Below, in pieces: positions 33,592 to 43,960 of a stretch of 64,000 bases of DNA; within the stretch, counting starts at the first letter, position 1; every line of letters begins with the position of its first letter. Under the pieces are notes generated by a model. The model searched no databases. It saw only the letters and a list, made by a program, of their open reading frames with translations, and had not been told where the DNA came from. The stretch covers positions 1-64,000 of the forward strand of contig JBCNJP010000231.1 of NCBI GenBank assembly GCA_039602395.1. The letters are read 5' to 3'. The translations under genes and the position numbers were made by a program. Origin of the DNA: Deinandra increscens subsp. villosa (taxonomy: Eukaryota > Streptophyta > Magnoliopsida > Asterales > Asteraceae).

Positions 33592-34007
33592 ATAGGAGAA
33601 CTAGGGTTTATTAAGATTATTTATATCAGAGGCTAGTTTCGCTGGCAGTTTCGCTGGCCAGCCGAAACTAGCTCTGATCACGTGTTATCGAATAGCTCAG
33701 CTGACTACCGGGCGACACTATAGTTTCGCCCGTTAGTTTCGCTGGCTGCACAACTTAGACAATTTTCTCAAAATCATGGATTTACAATTTGTCATGCTAT
33801 TCATAATATTAAATCATGCATTTAAATCACATTGCACATAATGACAACAATAAATGAACACATAGCACATATGGGCGGGTTCGGTGATCAACCAAAGGTC
33901 GTGGACGTATTCGGCCTAGTTATGCATTAGTTACTAAGTTAACACTTATAACGTAACTAACGGAGTTTGTCTAACGGAAGTTAACCTTGGAATTCTCGGA
34001 TGTCACA
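33413..34007 (-). mobile_element. Gypsy 1 right LTR fragment (first 595 bp)
   Basis: Matches the minus-strand start of the other LTRs (TGTGACATCC at 34007) through the TATA box and leader to CTTTTTAAG, then jumps into pol. LTR and pol share CTT at the breakpoint, a 3-bp microhomology. One base is missing relative to the middle LTR (CACGTTCG versus CACGGTTCG). Confidence 0.9.
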
Positions 34008-34012
34008 GTTAG
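34008..34012. repeat. Target site duplication GTTAG, right
   Basis: Directly follows the right edge GGATGTCACA of the Gypsy 1 complex; partner of 21951-21955. Confidence 0.9.
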
Positions 34013-34843
34013 AGACTTCTATCTTTCTGCAAGGTGGTCAGGGACACGGGGCGTGTTTGGGTAGGCAATGGCCGTGTTAATTCAGGGGCACGGGGCGTGT
34101 CTTCAACGGCACGGGGCGTGCTGTGTCAGAAGGCTTTCAGACACAAAAAGTCAAATTTTAGGTTCAACACAGGGCGTGTTGAGCAAAAAATCATCTTCCT
34201 CCCGCTGAGGTATTTAGAATTCACTACTCATGGGTCCCATAACTCATTTTCTAGCCCAAGATATGCTTCCACGAAGTTTAGGGCATTTCCTGACCGCACC
34301 GGTGTCTTTCAGCAGTTGTGCTTCGGGGTGTAGTTGAGCCTTGGGGTTACCACTTTGTCTTGACTCGAGAGAAGGTTGTATGAGGGCATCATGTCCATCT
34401 TGCAAGGTCGTAGCTTGGTTCTTGGCACAAAATCACGAATTCTTCATATTTTCTTCATTTTTGAGTGTTTCTGACTTCTTTTGTGATTTTCACCTGGATT
34501 ACACTGAAAAACTAAAAAGGAAAAAATATCATACTGTTTTGATAATAGTTACTCAGATATAACCCGAAATGTGAGGAATATTTGATATAGAAATATGTAT
34601 AATTTAGCGCAAATCAGAATCACAAGCACAATATCCGAGTTACAGTACATCAACCACTAAAAGTACCATTAACAACAATACTAATACATGTCTGGAAGTA
34701 CAACTGAAATACAACCGAAATGATAAGATAAAAAGAACCACAAATAACAGAAACCACAACTAGCAACCATAAAAACCATCAACAACTAGCTCCTCACAAA
34801 ACCAGACCATCATCAGCAATAATCTTTAGTGCCTCTTCTTCTT
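34013..34843. other. Gypsy X leader, continued
   Basis: Noncoding continuation of the element interrupted at 21955. It contains several cacgggg/gcgtg words (34044, 34092, 34112) and an AC-rich stretch (34660-34800). No supportable gene. Confidence 0.5.
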
Positions 34844-35920
34844 TCACATGGCGAACCCCATCCTCGCTTCTTCCTTAATAGTAGTAGAATCCTTTGACAA
34901 CATTTTCGCCATACTCTTCTCTCTTTTCTTTGCCTCTTCGTTCTCCTGTGCTAGAGCGCATTTCCGCTCCACGAGAGCAGCAACATTGGGAGAACTAGGT
35001 CTGGCGACCTCAAGATATGGAGAAAAAGGAAACTGGTAACTAGGTCCGGAGAATGAACGGTGGGGATCAATATATGGGACGTATGAAGCATAAGGGTAAG
35101 ATGGCATCATGTATGGTGGGGGTGGGGGAGGATGAGCATAATAGTGATCCATATGAGGTGGGTACACGGCGGCACGAGCACTGTATATTCTCTGTAGTGC
35201 AGGGAATGAATAATAGTCTGAGACAAGGCCAGCCTGCTGGTCCTCCATACGAGCGACAACATAAGGAACTCGAGGGTCGTATGGAAAGGGTGGGTACAAA
35301 GGACGAATGGGCTATCCGGACACGATGTCGGCTGCAACTGTCGTGACGATCGGGACCTCGACCATGGGCTCAGACTCGTCTGGGCTGTCGTCCACACTAG
35401 TAACATGACTGGCTAGAGCATAAGTAGGAGATGCATATACGTGATGCTCATGATGCTAGGAATGGTAGCCGACAGAATGACCGATAGAGAGTTCGATAAC
35501 CAAATAGTTACCATACTGCTATTGATCCCGGTACTCTTGCTGTGTTGGTGGCTCAACCTCATCATCCTTCTCCTTAGGCTCCTCTTCATCGTCGTCAAGA
35601 TCCACTAGTGGGGTTGCTGCTGCTACGGCGAATCCGGCATCTATCTTCTATTGGGTAAGGTGAATATAGGGAATGTGGCGTACCGCCATGCGTACTCCAA
35701 TACGCTTCCGCGGTGGTCGTGGAATGTCCTGAGGATGCTCCTCTTGAAGAGGGGTGTTCCTGATGAAGGCGGATGGAGAAACTACATACCCATAGGAATC
35801 GGGACTCAGAGGGATAACCGGACTGCTAGGACTTTCCTTGGACTTCTTCTTGCCTTTCCCGCTGGATCGGGAAGATGAGGACTTGCTTCGACCAAAAACC
35901 ATATTTTCTTCAGGGTACAT
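34844..35920 (-). pseudogene. Gypsy X extra ORF between primer site and gag
   Basis: One minus-strand frame of 358 codons plus stop, from Met 35920 to the stop at 34844, interrupted by four stops, all TAG. It starts with a Ser/Lys-rich basic segment (RSKSSSSRSSGKGKKKSKES) and has an acidic patch (DLDDDEEEPKEKDDE). A Pro/Tyr-rich region follows (YYAHPPPPPPYMMPSYPY), then a short C-terminal coiled-coil-like helix. No recognised domain. Its place 500 bp after a primer site suggests an accessory retrotransposon ORF comparable to ORF1 of Gypsy 2. Confidence 0.6.
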
Positions 35921-36050
35921 GTCAATTTAAAAGTCAGTAAATAAACAAGATATCAAATATCCCATGCACTAAGGACGATGTGTCATATTACCCAATGCAA
36001 ACACACACAATGAGGGACTTTCGGCTTATGTTGGCCTACTAGGTTTTGGC

Positions 36051-36370
36051 AAGTCTTAGTGCACCTGTGGGCAGGAATGGCAGTTTCGGGTTCTATAACT
36101 ATTACCGACCTTACACTAATCCTTAAGATCCTCCTAATACACAAACCTTCACCTAGGTCCAAACCTAACAAGGAAGACTATCAACTTTCGTATGCCTGCT
36201 ATGGTTCACTGAGTCTTAGTGCACCTGTAGGTAGGAATGTTAGTTTGCAAGGCTGAAACTACCACCGACCTTACACTAAACCTCAACTACTCCCTAGCAC
36301 ATAGACGCCCATCTAAGTCCTAGACTTAGCACCGAGCTTAGCCTTAAAGTTCTTAGAGGTTCAAGCTTAG
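36051..36370. repeat. 160-bp tandem duplication in Gypsy X leader
   Basis: The string agtcttagtgcacctgt recurs at 36052 and 36212, and accgaccttacactaa at 36104 and 36264, both at offset 160. The two units are diverged but collinear. Confidence 0.75.
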
Positions 36371-36402
36371 GGGCTCTAAGAGTCACCTAATCTACTGGAA
36401 CC

Positions 36403-36420
36403 TTGGTCTCTGATACTAAC
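36403..36420 (-). promoter_or_regulatory. Primer binding site of Gypsy X
   Basis: The minus strand reads TTAGTATCAGAGACCAAGG just after the LTR end at 36422. It is a degenerate match to the initiator Met tRNA site (TGGTATCAGAGCC). Confidence 0.6.
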
Positions 36421-36421
36421 C

Positions 36422-36881
36422 TGTCACACCCACCCCGTGACACGCAGCCAAGCGTGGCGAAGAGGATGTGGAATCGGCCACCCATACCAGAACACGCGAA
36501 AACAAATAGATAGATGTACGGAATACAAGTTTAACACACACAAACGCCAGGAAGTGAATACAAACCAAAAGTGACTTAATTTCTTTATGTAATAAGTGTT
36601 AATCATACGTTGACGGCCAGGAAGAACCTAAGGCTACCAGCACAGTTAAGGAACAAACAAACAACAAAAGATAGACATGATGAGGAACAAATATGTAAAT
36701 CAATAAAAAACCCCCCAACAGGTACAAAACCAACTCATCCCTAACAAACCCAAACGTGACTTCCACCATAGCTTTACTTACCTGCACATGAATTAAAATT
36801 ACGTCAACAACAGAAGTTAATGGTGAGTCATAGTGCATTTGACTCAACACAAGTTTCCAAATCAAGTAACAATAGTGTGCC
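36422..36881 (-). mobile_element. Gypsy X 5' LTR, 3' part
   Basis: The plus strand begins TGTCACACCCACCCC at 36422, the reverse of a GGGTGGGTGTGACA LTR end, followed by a primer site. The LTR is broken off at 36881 by Copia C; the remainder should lie beyond Copia C, in or past the gap. Confidence 0.65.
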
Positions 36882-37381
36882 TGTTATGAATTCCTATGGT
36901 TAAACCAGCACTCCGGGGGTACGATCCTATGGCCGCATGCCTCCCTTTGTGGACTAGGCATATACGCCATCACCCGAACCCTAATGGGTTCAACAGACGG
37001 GTATGAGACACCTTGATCTGAAAAGTCGTGAGCATCGGATCGTCTACTCAATCTAGCTATTCGGATACGAAAGTAGTAATTATAATGATTGTTTTATTGA
37101 TCTAAAGAAGAACAACAATTACAATCAGAATCACAGAGAATAGACACAGAGAATACACTACAGAAACACATACTTATGAATATCTCTCACGCACAGAAAT
37201 GCTTAACACAAAGAACAACCATCTATTTATACTGACCCGCCGAACCTCAGCCGAACCTGAGGTTCGTCCTGATCCGAACTCCAGGTTCGGACCAGGTTCG
37301 GCCAGTCACACATTGGCTTGAACTTTTTCTTAACTTGATGCAATTCTGTACTTCACACGACGCACAGATCAAGTATCAACA
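36882..37381 (-). mobile_element. Copia C 3' LTR (500 bp)
   Basis: The minus strand starts TGTTGATACTTG at 37381 and ends GGAATTCATAACA at 36882, with a TATA box at 37231-37223. The polypurine run GACGAGGGGGAGTT precedes the start. The left flank offers GTGCC (36877-36881) as target duplication; the partner is out of sight. A short cluster of ccgaacc/ggttcgg words lies at 37239-37303. Confidence 0.75.
37223..37231 (-). promoter_or_regulatory. TATA box in Copia C LTR
   Basis: The minus strand reads TATAAATAG about 150 bp inside the LTR, the expected promoter position. Confidence 0.6.
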
Positions 37382-38081
37382 AACTCCCCCTCGTCGTGTG
37401 CAGTATCTCTTCAACATTAGTATCTTCAATCGAACCCCCCCTCAAGTGCAGAACCCGTTCATACAATGAAATGAATCTTCGAATAAACACTTCCTCAACT
37501 TGATCTAGCTTGATCTTGAATACTTGATAAGGTCAGGTGAATCTCTGTTCTTTATCAACAGCTTCAGAAGAATTGAAGTTTTGATTTCTTTCACTTTAGC
37601 AACCTGCTCAAAACTTAAATAAACTTGGCGCTAAACGTCTCTTTGAGAATCCAAGATATGATTTTGAAAATTTAATTTGTATCACGTGTTGATCAGATCG
37701 AAAATAAAGAAGAAATAAAATCTTTTTGGCTTTTAGAAAGCTTATATCAAAACAAACCTAAAAACTTTTTGATTTTTCAAACTTACGCTAGAACACACCA
37801 AAAATCTTTTTATACTATTCCAACATGAAATGAAATTGCAATACAAAATCAAACTCTATTTTTGGTATGAGAAAGATCACTATATGCGATGATATTGGTC
37901 ATGACGCACGAAACTACACTTCAGTTTCAAATATTTGAAGCACATAAGTCATTCTGATTGCCGGTATAATTTGTCCATCTTAAACTCAGGCAGAATCATA
38001 CTTATAACATCTGGATATGTTAATGTATTGATTAGATTTGCTTTGACTAGTGTATCCCACACTATCAGACATATTCAGACA

Positions 38082-38115
38082 TTTTCTTTTTCTTTTTCTT
38101 TTTCTTTTTCTTTTT
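38082..38115. repeat. (CTTTTT)n microsatellite
   Basis: About five and a half perfect 6-bp units in the Copia C spacer. Confidence 0.9.
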
Positions 38116-38725
38116 GTGTGATTACACTTGTGAATTTTCACAAAGTATAAATATTTTCATGATATCGTCAACTGTGTTCCATGCAAAAAGAAATAAGAAC
38201 GTTAAATCGTCTACCTTAAGGTCGATCTTTCGATACACAGATAAGGCCTCGGATTTAACATAATAAGAAAATAAAACAAGTTGAAATTGTATAACCCAAC
38301 AAAAAATAGGGCGGTACTCCCATACACGTAGAGAAAGTCCAATGAGTTATACGAAACACCAAAGAAAATAAAGCAGAACGCCAAACGAACAACAATCAGG
38401 TCGCCCTTGTGAGCATGCAGAGAAAGTCCGATCATTTGACAAAATAAAAAAAATCAAACAAGTTTAAATCTTTGCAAAATGAACACATGTATACACAGTG
38501 ACTTCTCATTTTGATTTTCAAGCTTATTTTTCTTTTTGTCATGAAATACGCATCAAGATGTCAAGCATTAGTAATTAGTGTATATCACATCTGAATACTT
38601 TCTGATTTGCCGAGCCTACCAAACATATCAAACAATGATCTTATGGCCCTTTCATCTACTCTATCTAGGAGTCAGATACATAAGCCAATGTACCATCATT
38701 TCCCAATGATCAATTTCTCATAATT

Positions 38726-38824
38726 CTATATATTGTGCATGTATTCACCTTCCTTATATATTGTGCATGTATTCACCTTCCTCATATATTGTGCATGTAT
38801 TCACCTTCCTTGTATATTGTGCAT
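38726..38824. repeat. 28-bp minisatellite, about 3.5 units
   Basis: The unit tatatattgtgcatgtatt plus caccttcct is repeated three times with one or two changes, then a partial unit. It lies in the Copia C spacer. Confidence 0.85.
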
Positions 38825-39059
38825 TTTCACAAATTCTCCCCCTTAAATGCAATTCTCCCCCTTAAAATGAAAACTCTATTTTTGGATTTTCATTTTACAA
38901 AAACAAGACTCTATTTTTGGTTTTTATCAATTGAAAATGCATAAAGAAATAAAAATTGATCAATAAACATGGATACCTTACAGTTTCGAATTTCAGAAAT
39001 GTTTGCAAGTTAGAAAAATATATTGCATGCAATTTAAATTAAGTAGAATACTCCTTAAT

Positions 39060-39859
39060 AAACAACTTTGCAATCGTCAATAGGTCTTCTAGAAGTACCT
39101 GCACACTGGTCAAACTCATTAGTTCTTAACTTGACCCGAAGCGACTGCTTCAGGTCGACCAGTGTCCTGGTTTTGCTTTGAAACTACCTTTGGTTTCCAG
39201 AATTGTGATTATTTTGGTAACTCAGTTTTTGATGAATTAATCACAGGTGGTTGTGATGAAGAACCTATATTTGAACCTTTTGAAACAAAGGAACAAAACG
39301 TTTTTGTTTTAGAAAGAATGTAGGTTCACATTCATCAAAAACTCTGCATTGTTCATCGAAGAACTTTGGTTTGGCAAGTTTACCAAAAACTGGTATCTTA
39401 TGAGACCTTTGGTTTGATTCAGTAGAAAGTGGACAATCTTTTGCCATATGCCCTATTTGGCGGCAAACATAACATGGACGTTTAGTTTTGTCCCACCTTT
39501 TAGGTGCCTACACAGAATCACAAACATGAATATCTCGAACATGATCAGAAAAAGAATCATATACCTATCTGCGATGATCATGAACCCATTTAGATGTTGG
39601 ACTTCGAGAATGAGAACTATCAGAAGAAAATTTGGCGGTTTGATTCTTCAAGGTTCTTGATGCATCCTTTTTACTCAAAAACTTCGGAAATTTTCCTAGC
39701 TTCTACGCAATTAAGAGGAAATGATTTATCAGAGAAAATATGTTCTGAACCTTTGAGCTTGTAGAACCGCTCAGGTTGAACCTTCTCAGCTTTGAAAACT
39801 TCCTTTTTCACTTGCTTCATTTTAAGTTTCTTCAAATCTTGTGGTGTGGATGCTGGAAC
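39060..39859 (-). pseudogene. Copia C gag remnant with zinc knuckle
   Basis: The minus strand encodes Lys-rich helices (LKKLKMKQVKKEVFKAEK), then a CCHC knuckle CYVCRQIGHMAKDC (about 39474-39433) and LSTESNQRSHKIPVFGKLAK. Several stops occur (within 39480-39560 and at 39265). The upstream part is cut off by the LTR of Copia D at 39860. Confidence 0.6.
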
Positions 39860-41066
39860 TGTTGGGTTTTAAAGTGGGATCCGGGTTACCGGTTTTAATT
39901 TTATTAAAACCGATTTATTAATTAAATTAATTCTAAATTAATTTGGCAGCGGAAACAATTAAAACGCGGATGCAACTGTAACAGGATCAATCACCGAAAC
40001 ACGACAAACACAGAAAATATATTTATTTAAAATAAATATATAAATAATTAAATTAAATATCTAACGAATTAGATATACCTTGGCGGGATCCAAGCAACCG
40101 CTCGAGACATCCGGATTCAACGGGCTCGCGCTAGGACGAACAGTGACGTCTGACTCGAACCTTCGAGATAGATTGTCAACGGCGGCATCGGCGACGGCGG
40201 CCATGGGCGGCGGCGGCGGTAGTGGTGGCGACGGTGGTAGGGATACCACCGGTGGTGGTGACAAAACTTTATCCGTCGGGATGACCACCGGAACAGATCC
40301 CACGACGATCGAATCGCCGGTGATCGGAGGTGACACGGTGGCGGCGGCCGGCGGGTACAAGGGCGCGGGCCACGACGACGGAACCGGACGCGGTGGCCTC
40401 GGCTGCGCCGGCAGCGCGAGGACCACCGGTCGGTGGTCGTGCGGCGGCGCATGAGAGGCAGTGGCGGCGGCGGCGGCTTGAGCCGCGGCGGTGGCTCGGG
40501 CTGTGGCTTCGGCTTCGGCTCGGGCTGCGGCTTCAGCTCGGGCTGCGACGGCTTCGCTCTCGAGTCGGGCACAGATACTGGCAAGACGGGGATCCATCGG
40601 AGATCACGAGGAGATCACGGTGGAGGAGGTGGCGGCGATCGGCGGTCGGCGCGGCGGCGGCGAAGCCGGCTTCGGCTGGGGCACGGCGCAGAGAGAGAGA
40701 GGGAGGGGACTAGGGTTTGTGACTTGTGTTTCAATCCTCCTCCTCCCTCCTTCTTTTATTATTAAATCGCGAACCGGGGCCTGTGAGCTGGGCCCGGTCG
40801 CGATTCTCCTTTAATCCACCAACCGATCAGTCTGTTAATCCGGTAACAACTGATCGGTCCGTCTTTTAATTACCAAGTAATTTTGAACCGATATATTTTA
40901 TCGTTTTAAATAAATAATTAATATTTATTTAATTCACCATTTAGTTCGTTTATTTCTAATTAACAATTAATTAGATTTAATAGTCTGTTGACCCGGGTGT
41001 AACTCTTACGGGTCAATATCGGTCGGGTTCGTTAATTCGTCGGGTCAGGACACTCTATTTCCAACA
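39860..41066 (-). mobile_element. Copia D 3' LTR (1,207 bp)
   Basis: The minus strand starts TGTTGGAAATAGAG at 41066, preceded by the polypurine tract CCAAGTGGGAGAC (41079-41067), and ends CCCAACA at 39860. It is inserted in Copia C gag; the candidate target duplication GGAAC (39855-39859) has its partner beyond the gap. The middle (40100-40720) is strongly GC-rich and contains a 178-codon ORF, unlike the AT-rich flanks. Confidence 0.8.
40061..40597 (-). CDS. Ala/Pro-rich ORF inside the Copia D LTR (178 aa)
   Basis: Starts MDPRLASICARLESEAVAAR, continues as a long Ala/Glu/Arg helix (coiled-coil-like), then Pro/Val-rich low-complexity sequence, ending DPAKVYLIR. After the Lys codon the DNA reads CCAAG then GTATAT (40078-40073 region), a good plant splice donor, so the last few codons may be intron. 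No known domain. It could be a genuine leader-encoded peptide, a captured first exon, or GC-composition noise: long ORFs also occur on the opposite strand here. Confidence 0.35.
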   Translation of the reverse strand: MDPRLASICARLESEAVAARAEAAARAEAEATARATAAAQAAAAATASHAPPHDHRPVVLALPAQPRPPRPVPSSWPAPLYPPAAATVSPPITGDSIVVGSVPVVIPTDKVLSPPPVVSLPPSPPLPPPPPMAAVADAAVDNLSRRFESDVTVRPSASPLNPDVSSGCLDPAKVYLIR

Positions 41067-41729
41067 GTCTCCCACTTGGACTGAACGCGACAGTTTAACG
41101 AGTGCAGTCAGAGGCACTCTAGCATGGCTACACCAACTAATATTGACACTTTAAGTCGTCAGCCAAAGTATATCTGATTGACCATCAAGCAGAGTCACGA
41201 CTTGTGCATTCATTGTCATATGTTCCTTTCTGTATAAGACATTGATGAATTATGGGACATGGACTCCCATATTTTTTTTATTCATCGATTTTCGTTCTCG
41301 ATATAATTCGAAGTGATCCAACAAACACACAGTAAGTTTGGGTGAGGCCTCACACTTATCACTTGGAACCAACGAGGGCGCCTTTATGTCTAACTGTTGC
41401 CGAAGCAAGAGTACAGAATCCCTTGTTGAGGCATACAGCTCCCACTAAACTTCAGAGCCATTCCCAAAAGTAGCCGTTATGGCTGGCAGTTACGCGACAA
41501 CGTTAGGCTACAATCAAAGAATGTTCTTTAGTAGAAAGGAGTTCGAATATGCGTCTCAGGTCTAAGGAAACATTAGAGCATGCATTAATAAAGCAAGCAA
41601 GACTTCCATGTTTGCGTTGCATGATGCGAGTTACGTCCAACGTCATTCACCAATGAGGTCTGTGAGTTTGAATGTTAAACAACTTTAAAGTTCAACTAGT
41701 CACAATAGTCTTTCTTTAGTATAGCTCCC
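41067..41729 (-). mobile_element. Copia D internal 3' end (noncoding)
   Basis: Polypurine tract (41079-41067), then about 650 bp without open frames up to the gap. This fits the long 3' untranslated spacer of a Copia element. Confidence 0.55.
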
Positions 41730-42229
41730 NNNNNNNNNNNNNNNNNNNNNNNNNNNNNNNNNNNNNNNNNNNNNNNNNNNNNNNNNNNNNNNNNNNNNNN
41801 NNNNNNNNNNNNNNNNNNNNNNNNNNNNNNNNNNNNNNNNNNNNNNNNNNNNNNNNNNNNNNNNNNNNNNNNNNNNNNNNNNNNNNNNNNNNNNNNNNNN
41901 NNNNNNNNNNNNNNNNNNNNNNNNNNNNNNNNNNNNNNNNNNNNNNNNNNNNNNNNNNNNNNNNNNNNNNNNNNNNNNNNNNNNNNNNNNNNNNNNNNNN
42001 NNNNNNNNNNNNNNNNNNNNNNNNNNNNNNNNNNNNNNNNNNNNNNNNNNNNNNNNNNNNNNNNNNNNNNNNNNNNNNNNNNNNNNNNNNNNNNNNNNNN
42101 NNNNNNNNNNNNNNNNNNNNNNNNNNNNNNNNNNNNNNNNNNNNNNNNNNNNNNNNNNNNNNNNNNNNNNNNNNNNNNNNNNNNNNNNNNNNNNNNNNNN
42201 NNNNNNNNNNNNNNNNNNNNNNNNNNNNN
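41730..42229. other. Scaffold gap (500 N)
   Basis: Exactly 500 N. It hides the rest of Copia D and C, the remainder of the Gypsy X LTR and the left ends of the next elements. Confidence 0.99.
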
Positions 42230-43960
42230 ATGAAATTAGGGTTTCTAAATATGATTATTTAATATAAAATAATCCGAAGGGTATGGCGACTTGATTTTTG
42301 GTATGATAACATGTATTCATATAATATAAGAATATATGAAATTAAATTGGATAATAAAGTATTTAAAATACCGAGTTAATCGGATATTTAGAAGTTCGTG
42401 CGGACCGGAAGGGTAGGCGCCTGTACACTGGGGTTTCTGGCATAGCGAGGGTGTCGTATAAATCCCCGCTGGCAGCTGGCATACCTCCCTGGGCGACCCC
42501 GGAGTGAGTGTCTACTTATAGGAATGCGCGTCTTCATAATTATCAATAAAAAAAGATAATATGCCTCTAGGGGCATTTTGGTCATTCTGACCCTTAAAAG
42601 TGAATAAACTTAATATTATTAAGTAAATAAAATGTTATAGTAAACATAAGAATTTTTTATTATATAAAACCTTGCGTTAACATCATACAATACGCAATTA
42701 GGTTAAATTGGAAGACGTAAAGGAGATTCTGATTGAAATAATTGGCTTAAGAGAATAAGGTGAGTTCTATGATCCCACTTTTAAATGTTTTAAATGTTTT
42801 AATGTTTTCGGGCTGATATACATGCAATAATATATATTCAACTGTTTACTTGAAAAGTATTTGAAATGCCTTTACTTGTTTTGTGTTAATATATGCACAT
42901 ACGTGAAAGAGTTATAATACTTATAACTGTTTTAAAGTTATTATTACCTGTTATTACTTTTTTGGGGAAGGTTATAATAAACGGGTAATATAAAGAATGA
43001 AACTTTTATATAAAGCTTTGAGAAATGAAAAATGTGAATGTTTGGTCTAAGCCTATGTATAGGACTAAGTGTCGGGTAAATATGATCTTATTAGCCTTGT
43101 TATGCAAGACCCATAACATTATATTTATAAAACGCTTATTCCCATATACGGGTGATGGACTAGTGTTGGAATGGTTATGAGTCCAAATACAAGAATTGTT
43201 TAAATGGACTTTTGAAAAAGATGAAAAGGTTTAAAAGATTGAAAAGGTTGAAAAGGTTTTAATCTAAGCAGATATTGTCTAGTGAAAAGGGAAAAGGTAG
43301 TTGTGCAACTAGAAGCGGGGAATGACGGTTCCCCGGGGTAATGACGGTTACTCTATGAAAGGTTTTGGGTGGCGACAGTTGCATGAGGAGCTAACGTGGT
43401 TCCAATAGACAATGCTTAGTAAAATGGTTAAATGGTTAAATGTTTTGGTATAGTTCTGTTATGTTTTATACCTGATAAATGTTTAAGGGTTATGTTTTGG
43501 TATAATTCTGTTATGTTTTATATCTGATAAATTTTTTTAAAAAAGGGGCCGTTAGGCCCAACCGTTGGAATAAACTTTCGAGAAAAAGGTAACGCTTTTA
43601 GAAAAACGTAGAACTCACCAGCGAAAGCTGATCCTTTAAAATATGTATATCAGGTGACTTTAAGGATCCGAGTATAAAGGGGAAGGCTAAGGTTTGAGCA
43701 GGGTGAGGTGGGCAAGCTGTTCGTGTGAAGCTATAGGGCTGCTGGCATAAGTAATCTATATAGATGCATATCTAAATAATCGTTATCCTTCGTAGTTATA
43801 GATAACCGTTGTAGAAATTTTATCTTACTTGTACTTGGCATTATAAATAAATAAAAGTTTTTAATTTCCGCTGCTTTAGTTATCTCTGTTATACCTTGCG
43901 TTCATGAGTAAATCCGACACGTGACCCCTTCTAGAGCCAAGTCTGGAAGTGGGCGTCACA
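42230..43960 (+). mobile_element. Partial LTR nested in Gypsy 2 5' LTR
   Basis: Right edge AGTGGGCGTCACA at 43960. Near this end it has TTTCCGCTGC, a word seen near the 3' ends of the other Gypsy LTRs here, so the orientation is probably plus. No coding sequence. It contains a 52-bp tandem repeat (43441-43532) and gaaaagg-rich runs (43219-43262). It sits inside an otherwise continuous Gypsy 2 LTR; CATTA (43961-43965) is the likely right target duplication. Confidence 0.6.
43441..43532. repeat. 52-bp tandem repeat, about 1.8 units
   Basis: tgttttggtata begins at 43441 and 43493; the following 40 bases match with a few changes. Confidence 0.8.

Larger units (their letters stand above)
21956..34007 (-). 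mobile_element. Gypsy 1: three-LTR chromovirus complex
   Basis: Minus-strand order: partial LTR (34007-33413), integrase C-terminus/chromodomain end (33412-32608), full LTR (32607-30009), primer site, gag-pol, polypurine tract, full LTR (24554-21956). Flanked by one 5-bp duplication GTTAG. Both full LTRs are 2,599 bp and differ at only about two dozen positions by eye, so the insertion is young. The polyprotein is close to intact: one frameshift and one stop in gag. The right-hand part looks like a second internal copy produced by LTR recombination or tandem duplication and then deleted. Confidence 0.9.
37382..39859 (-). mobile_element. Copia C internal remnant: gag piece plus 3' spacer, pol missing
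   Basis: SIRE-like internal sequence. The gag remnant (about 39859-39060) is followed directly by 3' spacer with no protease, integrase, RT or RNase H. The spacer keeps the tgattgccggtata block shared with Copia B (37956-37970), two tctccccctta polypurine-like complements (38837-38848, 38856-38867) and simple repeats. It is therefore a large-deletion, non-autonomous derivative. Confidence 0.65.

Noticed and set aside
34844..35299. 151-codon Pro/Tyr-rich ORF as an independent gene
   Set aside because: It is in the same frame as the ORF at 35920-35648 and is better explained as the 3' part of one ORF cut by TAG stops.
40080..40814. Gly/Arg-rich plus-strand ORFs in the GC-rich island
   Set aside because: Several overlapping frames on both strands are open because of GC-rich repeated codons; the minus-strand frame is preferred only because it follows the LTR sense and has a splice donor.
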